8,969 nt of DNA. It comes from an uncultured Clostridia bacterium (lineage in GTDB: Bacteria > Bacillota > Clostridia > TANB77 > CAG-508). Both the position numbers and the translations under genes were made by a program. Where the stretch lies: assembly GCA_948946035.1 (NCBI GenBank), contig CARBKU010000038.1, forward strand, positions 1-8,969, read 5' to 3'. Below the pieces are notes generated by a model. The model made no database searches and had not been told where the DNA came from. It worked only from the letters and a program-made list of their open reading frames with translations. Below, piece by piece: positions 1 through 4,236 of the stretch (the first letter of the stretch is position 1; every line of letters starts with the position of its first letter).

Positions 1-65
1 ATTTATATAACAATAATTTGAGACTTATAACATATAGATAAGCTGTGAATTGTAATAAAAAGTCA

Positions 66-94
66 TTTACAATAAGTATTTTTTATTATAAAAT
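66..94 (+). promoter_or_regulatory. Predicted sigma-A promoter of the DUF368 gene
   Basis: A TTTACA box (66-71, one mismatch to TTGACA) is followed by a 17-base spacer and TAAAAT (89-94, one mismatch to TATAAT). Transcription would begin near 101, giving a leader of about 30 bases to the ATG at 132. An AAGGAGG ribosome binding site lies at 121-127, four bases before the start codon. I saw nothing else recognisable in bases 1-65. Confidence 0.6.
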
Positions 95-131
95 GTATTT
101 AATTTTTATAATAATTATATAAGGAGGACAT

Positions 132-1028
132 ATGAAGAAGATAAAAGATTTAATTATGAACTTTATCCAAGGTTTATGTATGGCTTTAGCAGATAGTGTT
201 CCTGGAGTATCTGGAGGAACAATTGCATTTCTTTTAGGATTCTACGATAAATTTATTTCATCACTAGATTCTTTAATAAGAGGAAATTGGGAGGAAAAGA
301 AAACTGCTTTAAAATTTTTAATTAAACTAGGAATTGGCTGGGTTATAGGATTTTGTGTTGCAGCAACAGTGCTTTCTAATTTATTTCACACACAAATATA
401 TGCAATGAGTTCCTTATTTATTGGATTTATAATTTTTGCTATTCCAATTGTTATATTTGAAGAAAAAGAAGTTTTAAAAAATAAATATCAAAATATTATT
501 TTTACAATAATAGGAGCTGTTTTAGTAATATTAATTACTTTGCTAACTTCACATTCTTCTAATGGTATTGATATTTCTAACTTAAATTTATTAACAATAA
601 TTTACGTATTTATTGCCGCTGCAATTGCTATTTCTGCAATGGTGCTACCTGGAATATCTGGCTCAACACTTTTGCTAATATTTGGGTTATATATGCCAAT
701 TATGAATGCTATTAAAGAGTTTTTACACTTTAATTTTTCATTTTTTCCAATACTATTAGTTTTTGGCTTTGGCATTATTACAGGTATTTTGCTTTTTACT
801 AAGTTAATTAGAAATTGCTTAGAGAAACACAGAAGCCAAACTATATATACAATTATTGGAATGATGCTTGGTTCTTTATATTCGATTATTCAAGGACCTA
901 CTACTTTATCTGAACCTAAGCCTGCTATGACATTTTCTACTTTTAACATTTTATTTTTTGTTATTGGTATTTTGATATTGGTAGCTTTAGAAGCTTTTAA
1001 ATATTTTATGGATAAGAAAGATAATTAA
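132..1028 (+). CDS. popT: DUF368 family undecaprenyl-phosphate translocase (PopT-type)
   Basis: This 298-residue polytopic membrane protein has the usual length of the DUF368 family. Seen: many hydrophobic segments, and two related motifs, DSVPGVSGGT near residue 22 and VLPGISGST near residue 170. They look like the internally duplicated re-entrant motifs of this family. Known: DUF368 proteins (PopT) recycle undecaprenyl phosphate from the outer to the inner leaflet of the cytoplasmic membrane, supplying the lipid carrier for peptidoglycan and other surface polymers. DedA-type UptA proteins are a parallel family for the same job. Inferred: the same role here. The start is fixed by AAGGAGG four bases upstream and a matching promoter. 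The C-terminus ends in a charged tail (DKKDN). No partner gene is adjacent; the IS begins about 25 bases after the stop, and no convincing terminator lies between. Confidence 0.88.
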   Translation: MKKIKDLIMNFIQGLCMALADSVPGVSGGTIAFLLGFYDKFISSLDSLIRGNWEEKKTALKFLIKLGIGWVIGFCVAATVLSNLFHTQIYAMSSLFIGFIIFAIPIVIFEEKEVLKNKYQNIIFTIIGAVLVILITLLTSHSSNGIDISNLNLLTIIYVFIAAAIAISAMVLPGISGSTLLLIFGLYMPIMNAIKEFLHFNFSFFPILLVFGFGIITGILLFTKLIRNCLEKHRSQTIYTIIGMMLGSLYSIIQGPTTLSEPKPAMTFSTFNILFFVIGILILVALEAFKYFMDKKDN

Positions 1029-1053
1029 AATTTAAAAAGCATTTCTAGTGGAA

Positions 1054-1093
1054 TGGTGTTAGAATAGATATATAGACACAAAATTTTACACTT
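1054..1093 (+). repeat. Left terminal inverted repeat of the IS3 element
   Basis: It pairs with 2298-2337. The best block is TAGACACA at 1073-1080 followed by TTTTACACTT at 1084-1093. The outer half is weaker, with TGG and TTAG shared. It lies just upstream of the orfA RBS (AGAGGT at 1125-1130). Confidence 0.75.
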
Positions 1094-1138
1094 AGAAAAA
1101 AAGATGTTAAAATAAAAAGCGAAAAGAGGTAAGTGTCT

Positions 1139-1411
1139 ATGAGTAAACAATATAAAAGTTATACAGAAGAATTTAAGAAAACAATAGTAGCCTTGTATGA
1201 ATAAGGGAAAAAAGTAGCAGAATTAGTAAGTGAATATGACCTATAAAAAAAGTTAATATATAATTGGATAAAAAAATATGGAAAAGTTAAGACAGAAGCA
1301 GGATTAATAACAAATAATGATGAATTATTAAAGTTAAAAAAAGAAAACATGAGATTACAAGAAGAAAATGAAATATTAAAAAAAGCAATGGTCATATTCA
1401 CACAAAAATAG
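1139..1411 (+). pseudogene. IS3-family orfA (HTH DNA-binding subunit), interrupted by two stop codons
   Basis: Reading from the ATG at 1139, preceded by AGAGGT nine bases upstream, gives a typical IS3 OrfA. It starts MSKQYKSYTEEFKKTIVALYE, which is the first helix region. A TAA follows at 1202-1204, then GKKVAELVSEYDL, a second TAA at 1244-1246, the second HTH half (IYNWIKKYG), and a leucine-zipper-like helix (LLKLKKENMRLQEENEILKK) ending at TAG 1409-1411. The first stop sits where the family usually has Gln (CAA to TAA is one change). The second lies in the HTH at a position normally occupied by a small polar residue. Other genes here end normally at TAA and use no internal TAA, so recoding is unlikely. 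The OrfAB fusion transposase probably cannot be made. Confidence 0.85.
1378..1385 (+). other. Putative programmed -1 frameshift site of the IS
   Basis: Seven A residues (1378-1384) followed by G fit the A AAA AAA/G slippery pattern. In the orfA frame the codons are TTA AAA AAA GCA. A -1 slip enters the frame that runs unbroken through 1384 into orfB at 1438. IS3 elements commonly use this arrangement to make an OrfAB fusion. No downstream stimulatory hairpin was identified by eye. Confidence 0.6.
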
Positions 1412-1437
1412 AAGATAAAATAAAATTTATCGATGAT

Positions 1438-2286
1438 ATGAAAGATAAGCATAGTATAAGACTTCTATGCAAATGTATGGGAATCCATCATTCAGTATAT
1501 TACTATCATAAAAATAACAAAACAAATATATATAAGGAAAACAATAACGAACTAGATATACAAATAATGGAAATATATACTGAATCAAAAAGAAGATATG
1601 GATCACCCAAAATACAGAAAGTACTAGCAAATAAAGGAATAAAAGTAAGTCAAAAGCGAGTAGCAAGAAGAATGAAAGAACTAGAAATACGAAGTATAGT
1701 AGTGAAAAAATATAATTATGCTGGAAATAAAAAAGTAGATGATACAAATAAGCCAAACCTATTAAAACAAGACTTTAAAGCAATAGAACCAAAGCAAAAG
1801 TGGGTTGGAGATATAACATATATTTATACAAAAGAAATCGGATGGACATATTTAGCAATAGTAATGGATTTATATGATTTAAAAATAGTAGGATACTCAT
1901 ATGGAAAGCATATGACAGCTGATTTAGTAATACAAGCATTGAACAATGCAGTATGTAATAGAGGAATAAAAGAAAAAATGATATTTCATTCAGATTTAGG
2001 AAGTCAATACACATCAAATGATTATGAAGAGTTACTAAAAAGACTAAATATACAGCATTCTTATAGTAAAAAAGGATATCCCTATGATAATGCTAGTATG
2101 GAAAGCTTCAATGCCATATTAAAGAAAGAAAAAGTAAATCAAAAAAGTTACATAACATTTGAAGAAGCAAGATTAGCAATATTTGAATTTATAGAAAGTT
2201 GGTATAACAATCGAAGAATACATAGTAGTTTAGGCTATATCACACCAAATGAAAAAGAAAGATTATACTATGAAAAAACAGCATAA
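1438..2286 (+). CDS. IS3-family transposase OrfB (DDE integrase domain)
   Basis: The 282-residue OrfB has the complete retroviral-integrase-type catalytic core. An HTH_21-like N-terminal region (residues about 1-85, with RRYGSPKI near 52) is followed by the rve domain. Visible catalytic residues are D125 (WVGDITYI), D186 (FHSDLGSQYT) and E222 (SMESFNAILKKE), with 35 residues between D186 and E222 and a Lys seven residues after E222. This is the DD(35)E signature of IS3 elements. It ends with the family's YNNRRIHSSLGYITPNE block. The frame is open upstream of the first ATG to the slippage site near 1384, so the natural product is probably an OrfAB fusion rather than OrfB started at 1438, which lacks a clear RBS. 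The OrfB frame itself is intact. Confidence 0.93.
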   Translation: MKDKHSIRLLCKCMGIHHSVYYYHKNNKTNIYKENNNELDIQIMEIYTESKRRYGSPKIQKVLANKGIKVSQKRVARRMKELEIRSIVVKKYNYAGNKKVDDTNKPNLLKQDFKAIEPKQKWVGDITYIYTKEIGWTYLAIVMDLYDLKIVGYSYGKHMTADLVIQALNNAVCNRGIKEKMIFHSDLGSQYTSNDYEELLKRLNIQHSYSKKGYPYDNASMESFNAILKKEKVNQKSYITFEEARLAIFEFIESWYNNRRIHSSLGYITPNEKERLYYEKTA

Positions 2287-2297
2287 TCTTTATAAAA

Positions 2298-2337
2298 AAG
2301 TGTAAAAAAATGTGTCTAAGTACTTGACCTAAATCCA
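2298..2337 (-). repeat. Right terminal inverted repeat of the IS3 element
   Basis: This is the inverted partner of 1054-1093: AAGTGTAAAA at 2298-2307 and TGTGTCTA at 2311-2318, followed by a weaker outer part ending in CCA at 2335-2337. It supplies the last codons and the TAG stop of the truncated minus-strand ORF 2329-2436. Confidence 0.75.
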
Positions 2338-2436
2338 ATTTGCTGATATAACTGCATTTTGTTGTGCTATTTTTATTTTATCTATTATTAATTCTAAAGT
2401 TTCTTTATAATCATTTGGTAAAACTTCATTATTCAT
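2329..2436 (-). pseudogene. Truncated gene start resembling DUF1016/PDDEXK nuclease N-terminus, cut by the IS
   Basis: A minus-strand ATG at 2436 has a perfect GGAGG RBS (2446-2450) nine bases upstream and a good promoter beyond it. It encodes only 35 residues, including LPNDYKETLELIIDKIK and AQQNAVISAN, before the frame runs into the IS end and a TAG. The pattern (YK.TL..I...I..AQ..A..SAN) resembles the beginning of DUF1016 (YhcG-type PDDEXK nuclease) proteins, where an LYW-containing helix should follow; that is recognition from memory, not a search. Removing the IS plus one AAT copy in silico extends the frame only to about 40 residues (SANSTRNAF, stop). The gene was therefore probably already truncated, or lost DNA together with the insertion. 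The start region looks functional; the product does not. Confidence 0.5.
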
Positions 2437-2480
2437 AAGTCTAAACCTCCATTCACTAATATTTTTATATTTTTTTTAAT

Positions 2481-2500
2481 TTGGCAACTGCTGTTGCCAA
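2481..2500 (-). promoter_or_regulatory. Perfect palindrome over the transcription start: candidate operator
   Basis: TTGGCAAC-TGCT-GTTGCCAA has perfect 8-bp arms with a 4-base centre. On the minus strand it starts about 5 bases after the -10 box (2505-2510), so it covers the predicted transcription start near 2498. That position suits a repressor operator, or a 5'-end stabilising hairpin. No U-run follows on the transcribed strand, so it is not an intrinsic terminator. I cannot assign the regulator. Confidence 0.55.
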
Positions 2501-2504
2501 AATT

Positions 2505-2533
2505 ATTATAGCATTTATTTCCAAATTTTTCAT
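2505..2533 (-). promoter_or_regulatory. Extended -10 promoter for the truncated minus-strand gene
   Basis: On the minus strand, TATAAT (complement of 2505-2510) is a perfect -10 box preceded by TGC (2511-2513), an extended -10. An ATGAAA -35 box (2528-2533, 4 of 6 matches) lies 17 bases upstream. The predicted leader of about 60 bases contains the palindrome 2481-2500 and the RBS at 2446-2450. Confidence 0.6.
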
Positions 2534-2542
2534 TATAAATTC

Positions 2543-2585
2543 AAAAAAAGATTATTTCGTATATACTTTTTACAAATCATCTTTT
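2543..2585 (-). terminator. AT-rich intrinsic terminator candidate on the minus strand
   Basis: Read on the minus strand, arms at 2574-2585 and 2546-2557 pair over 12 bases with one mismatch (AAAAGATGATTT with AAATAATCTTTT) around a 16-base loop, and the T-run continues to 2543. It lies about 25 bases beyond the stop of the small minus-strand ORF 2610-2735. The stem is weak because it is almost all A-T. Confidence 0.35.
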
Positions 2586-2609
2586 AAATATGTGAAAATT
2601 TTATTATTT

Positions 2610-2735
2610 CTAAATTGTTGCTAGGAGGAAACCTTTGCTATTACTACATTTTAATTTTTCGTCATAAGAGAATAAAATTGTGATGGCTGGGGCTATTAGG
2701 GTTATTCCTTTTGTCTTTTTCATTTTATTCTCCAT
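2610..2735 (-). pseudogene. Short ORF with prepilin-leader-like N-terminus, probably a remnant
   Basis: A minus-strand ORF of 41 codons begins MENKMKKTKGITLIAPAITI. The KKTKGITLIA stretch followed by ITI resembles the type III signal peptides (basic, Gly, then ITLIALVITI) of class III/IV prepilin-like proteins common in Clostridia. After this, the expected hydrophobic helix is replaced by LFSYDEKLKC and an unrelated tail. The better start is the second Met (2723), because GGAG at 2730-2733 lies six bases upstream of it, giving 37 residues. The Pro-Ala in the middle of the leader and the immediate loss of hydrophobicity suggest decay. It is not clearly a functional gene, and its similarity could be coincidental. 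Confidence 0.3.
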
Positions 2736-2805
2736 TTCTAAAATACTTACTTATATTGAACTTATATTATAATTTTTGTATATATTCAATATTAATAAAA
2801 ATAAA

Positions 2806-2850
2806 CAAAACAGAAAAAACATTACTAATTCAGTTCTTTTCTCTGTTTTG
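2806..2850 (-). terminator. Terminator-like hairpin downstream of exonuclease III
   Basis: CAAAACAGA (2806-2814) and TCTGTTTTG (2842-2850) form a 9-bp perfect stem, with further A-T pairing inside after a one-base bulge. On the minus strand the stem is followed by a T-rich tract (TTTATTTTTATT). It lies about 90 bases beyond the xth stop, the right orientation to end that transcript. The rest of 2851-2942 is featureless AT-rich sequence. Confidence 0.4.
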
Positions 2851-2942
2851 ATATATATGTTTTTCCTTATAATTTAGTTACATAATAAAAATTAAATCCT
2901 ATTTTTAATTTTTATAAACATTTATTTTTAAAGCAATTTTAT

Positions 2943-3698
2943 TTATATATTTATATCTAATTCTACAGGACAGTGGTCACTTCCCATTATTTCTGGATGA
3001 ATTTTCGCCTCTTTTATTTTTTCTTTTATTGAATTAGATACTATAAAATAATCTATTCTCCATCCTATATTTCTTTCTCGAGATTTTCCCATATATGACC
3101 ACCAACTATAAGCATCTTCTTTTGTTGGATATAAATAACGAAATGTATCTGTAAATCCTGCACTTAGCAAATTTGTCATTTTTTCTCTTTCTTCGTCTGT
3201 AAATCCAGCATTTCCTCTATTTGTTTTTGGATTTTTTAAGTCAATTTCTTTATATGCAACATTTAAGTCTCCACACATTATTACAGGTTTTTCTTTATCT
3301 AATTTTAATAAATATTTTCTTATTTCATCTTCCCATACTTGCCTATAACTTAGTCTTTCTAATTCTCTTTTTGAATTTGGTGTATATATTGTTACTATAT
3401 AAAATGTTTCGTATTCTAATGTTATTACTCTTCCTTCTTTGTCATGTTCTTCTATTCCTATTCCATATTTTACATTTTTTGGTTCTTTTTTTGTAAAAAT
3501 TGCTGTTCCTGAATATCCCTTTTTCTCTGCACTATTCCAATAACTTTTATAATTTTTATATTTTAATTCAATTTGCTCTGGTTGGCATTTTGTTTCTTGT
3601 ATGCAAAATATATCTGCATCTATTTGGTTAAAGAATTCATTAAATCCTTTGTTTACGCACGCTCTTATTCCATTTACATTCCACGAAATTAATTTCAT
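2943..3698 (-). CDS. xth: Exodeoxyribonuclease III / AP endonuclease (ExoA/Xth family)
   Basis: This 251-residue enzyme of the exonuclease-endonuclease-phosphatase fold incises DNA at abasic sites and removes 3' blocking groups in base excision repair in the cytoplasm. All family motifs are visible: WNVNGIR with Asn7, QETK with metal-binding Glu35, YTPNS, GDLNVA (catalytic Asp and Asn), SWWSY, WRIDYF, and the C-terminal GSDHCPV with the Asp-His pair. The length is normal. An in-frame ATG four codons upstream (3710) would add MRKN, but GAGGAAG at 3702-3708 overlaps that start and is correctly spaced for 3698, so 3698 is chosen. It is a single-gene unit with its own promoter, divergent from the large dockerin protein gene and separated from it by the palindromic element. 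Nothing in the sequence looks damaged. Confidence 0.95.
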   Translation of the reverse strand: MKLISWNVNGIRACVNKGFNEFFNQIDADIFCIQETKCQPEQIELKYKNYKSYWNSAEKKGYSGTAIFTKKEPKNVKYGIGIEEHDKEGRVITLEYETFYIVTIYTPNSKRELERLSYRQVWEDEIRKYLLKLDKEKPVIMCGDLNVAYKEIDLKNPKTNRGNAGFTDEEREKMTNLLSAGFTDTFRYLYPTKEDAYSWWSYMGKSRERNIGWRIDYFIVSNSIKEKIKEAKIHPEIMGSDHCPVELDINI

Positions 3699-3701
3699 AT
3701 T

Positions 3702-3708
3702 CTTCCTC
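3702..3708 (-). promoter_or_regulatory. Ribosome binding site deciding the xth start
   Basis: GAGGAAG on the minus strand lies three bases before the ATG at 3698 (GAGG core six bases away). It lies inside the first codons of the longer alternative ORF, which has only an A-rich tract upstream, so the shorter start is preferred. Confidence 0.7.
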
Positions 3709-3729
3709 ATTTCTTTTTTTGTTTTTTAT

Positions 3730-3738
3730 AGTATAACA
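3730..3738 (-). promoter_or_regulatory. Extended -10 promoter element of xth
   Basis: The minus strand reads TGT TATACT, a TGn-extended -10 box with one mismatch to TATAAT. No good -35 is present at 16-18 bases. The leader would be about 25 bases. The 11-bp target repeat and the palindromic element start roughly 25 bases upstream of this box, so the element was inserted at the upstream edge of the promoter. Confidence 0.5.
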
Positions 3739-3761
3739 TAATTTTACTTAAAAATCTTTAT

Positions 3762-3772
3762 GAATGCAAATG
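3762..3772 (+). repeat. Left copy of 11-bp direct repeat flanking the palindromic element
   Basis: GAATGCAAATG occurs here and again at 3963-3973, directly abutting both ends of the inverted-repeat element. A target-site duplication would look exactly like this. Confidence 0.8.
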
Positions 3773-3962
3773 TTTAAGTTTCGACTTTTTTCAATAGTAG
3801 GTTATATATATGATTTTTGAAACACTGCGTAAGCGACCAAACGAGCTATGCGAGTGCGATTGGAGCAACCTACATATTAAATTTAATTTTGTAGGTTGCG
3901 ACACACAAAGTGTAAAAAAATCATATATTATAACCTACTATTGAAAAAAGTCGAAACTTAAA
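3773..3962. mobile_element. 190-bp palindromic MITE-like element
   Basis: The first 34 bases (3773-3806, beginning TTTAAGTTTCGAC) are the perfect inverted complement of the last 34 (3929-3962, ending GTCGAAACTTAAA). After a one-base offset, a further 12 bases (TATATGATTTTT and complement) still pair. The centre is visibly richer in G+C than its surroundings and contains a second hairpin. There is no ORF. With the flanking 11-bp direct repeat, this is the structure of a non-autonomous transposed element. It lies between the divergent promoters of xth and the dockerin protein. A 10-12 bp duplication is known for some IS4-family (IS231-type) transposases, but the mobilising enzyme cannot be identified here. 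An alternative is a chromosomal palindromic repeat with a structural role; the precise direct repeat argues against that. Confidence 0.8.
3865..3899. repeat. Inner hairpin of the palindromic element
   Basis: GCAACCTACA (3865-3874) and TGTAGGTTGC (3890-3899) are perfect 10-bp inverted arms around a 15-base AT-rich centre. An ACACT/AGTGT pair (3831-3835 and 3908-3912) lies between this and the outer arms, so a transcript of the element could fold into one long, interrupted hairpin. Confidence 0.6.
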
Positions 3963-3973
3963 GAATGCAAATG
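3963..3973 (+). repeat. Right copy of 11-bp direct repeat flanking the palindromic element
   Basis: GAATGCAAATG is identical to 3762-3772 and immediately follows the right inverted end. It lies about 30 bases upstream of the -35 box of the + promoter. Confidence 0.8.
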
Positions 3974-4005
3974 TTATTTTTAAATCCAAAGAATTTATAA
4001 AATAA

Positions 4006-4034
4006 TTTACACAAATGTAAAAATATGCTATAAT
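4006..4034 (+). promoter_or_regulatory. Strong predicted promoter of the dockerin protein gene
   Basis: TTTACA (4006-4011, five of six to TTGACA), a 17-base spacer and a perfect TATAAT (4029-4034) preceded by TGC give a near-consensus extended promoter. Transcription should start near 4041. It leads straight to an AAAGGAGG RBS (4057-4064) and the ATG at 4072. The promoter thus serves the signal-segment ORF and the large ORF in the next frame. Confidence 0.75.
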
Positions 4035-4071
4035 AGTAGTATGGTGTACATAAATAAAAGGAGGTTTTTTT

Positions 4072-4236
4072 ATGAATAGTATTAAAAGAAATAAAATAGG
4101 AAAAGTTTCAGTAAAAATTATTGTATTATTAATACTTTCAATATGTTCACAATATATTCTTACAGGAGTATATATAGGAAAAGAGATAACTGGCTCAATT
4201 AAGGAACGGAATGCTAGCAACTTATGCAGCAAATGA
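4072..4236 (+). CDS. N-terminal signal/anchor segment of the dockerin protein, out of frame with the body
   Basis: This 54-codon ORF has the best translation start in the region: AAAGGAGG seven bases before the ATG and a near-consensus promoter. It encodes a classic export N-terminus: basic region MNSIKRNKIGKVSVK, then a hydrophobic stretch of about 21 residues (16-36), then KEITGSIKER and a stop (TGA 4234-4236). No clear AxA cleavage site lies right after the hydrophobic part. The next frame, which carries the 1522-codon body, is open from 4190 and overlaps this ORF. One +1 shift between 4190 and 4233, for example at the rare CGG codon 4207-4209, would join ...SIKER to LATYAANEDEE. I infer that both were one gene. 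Alternatives are a real frameshift mutation, a sequencing error, or recoding; no homopolymer longer than two bases occurs in that interval. Confidence 0.7.
   Translation: MNSIKRNKIGKVSVKIIVLLILSICSQYILTGVYIGKEITGSIKERNASNLCSK

Larger units (their letters stand above)
1054..2337 (+). mobile_element. IS3-family insertion sequence, about 1284 bp, with decayed orfA
   Basis: The element contains an IS3-type orfA/orfB pair bounded by imperfect inverted repeats at 1054-1093 and 2298-2337. The inner 21 bases of each end (1073-1093 and 2298-2318) match at 18 positions. Outside these, the next 19 bases still align without gaps and share TGG and TTAG blocks, so the element probably ends in TG...CA as is usual for the family. 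If the ends are instead GG...CC (1055-2336), a 3-bp direct repeat AAT (1052-1054 and 2337-2339) would be the target duplication, a normal size for IS3 elements. It sits between the DUF368 gene and a truncated minus-strand gene start whose reading frame it interrupts. Because orfA carries two stop codons, this copy is probably not autonomous. Confidence 0.88.

Noticed and set aside
1139..1411. Stop-codon reassignment (TAA read as Gln) suggested by YE*GKK in orfA
   Set aside because: Every other intact gene in the window ends at TAA and has no internal TAA, and the second stop is not at a Gln position; mutation is the simpler explanation.
1427..2017. Minus-strand open frames opposite the IS3 orfB and orfA
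   Set aside because: They are antisense shadows of the AT-rich transposase genes: runs of Phe, Leu, Tyr and Ile, no RBS and no recognisable domain.
2481..2500. Palindrome TTGGCAAC/GTTGCCAA as a terminator
   Set aside because: On the minus strand it is followed by A-rich sequence, and on the plus strand the T-run is before, not after, the stem. Its position at the transcription start fits an operator better.
3221..3496. Plus-strand open frame of 91 codons opposite xth
   Set aside because: It is Leu/Phe-rich antisense translation of the well-supported exonuclease III gene, with no RBS.
3762..3973. CRISPR-like or tRNA-like interpretation of the repeated and GC-rich segment
   Set aside because: There are only two direct copies, with no regular spacers, and the core does not form a cloverleaf with a CCA-type acceptor end.
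3921..4232. Minus-strand open frame of 103 codons across the right arm of the palindromic element and the dockerin promoter
   Set aside because: It covers the element arm and a strong + promoter and signal segment, and has no RBS or known motif.
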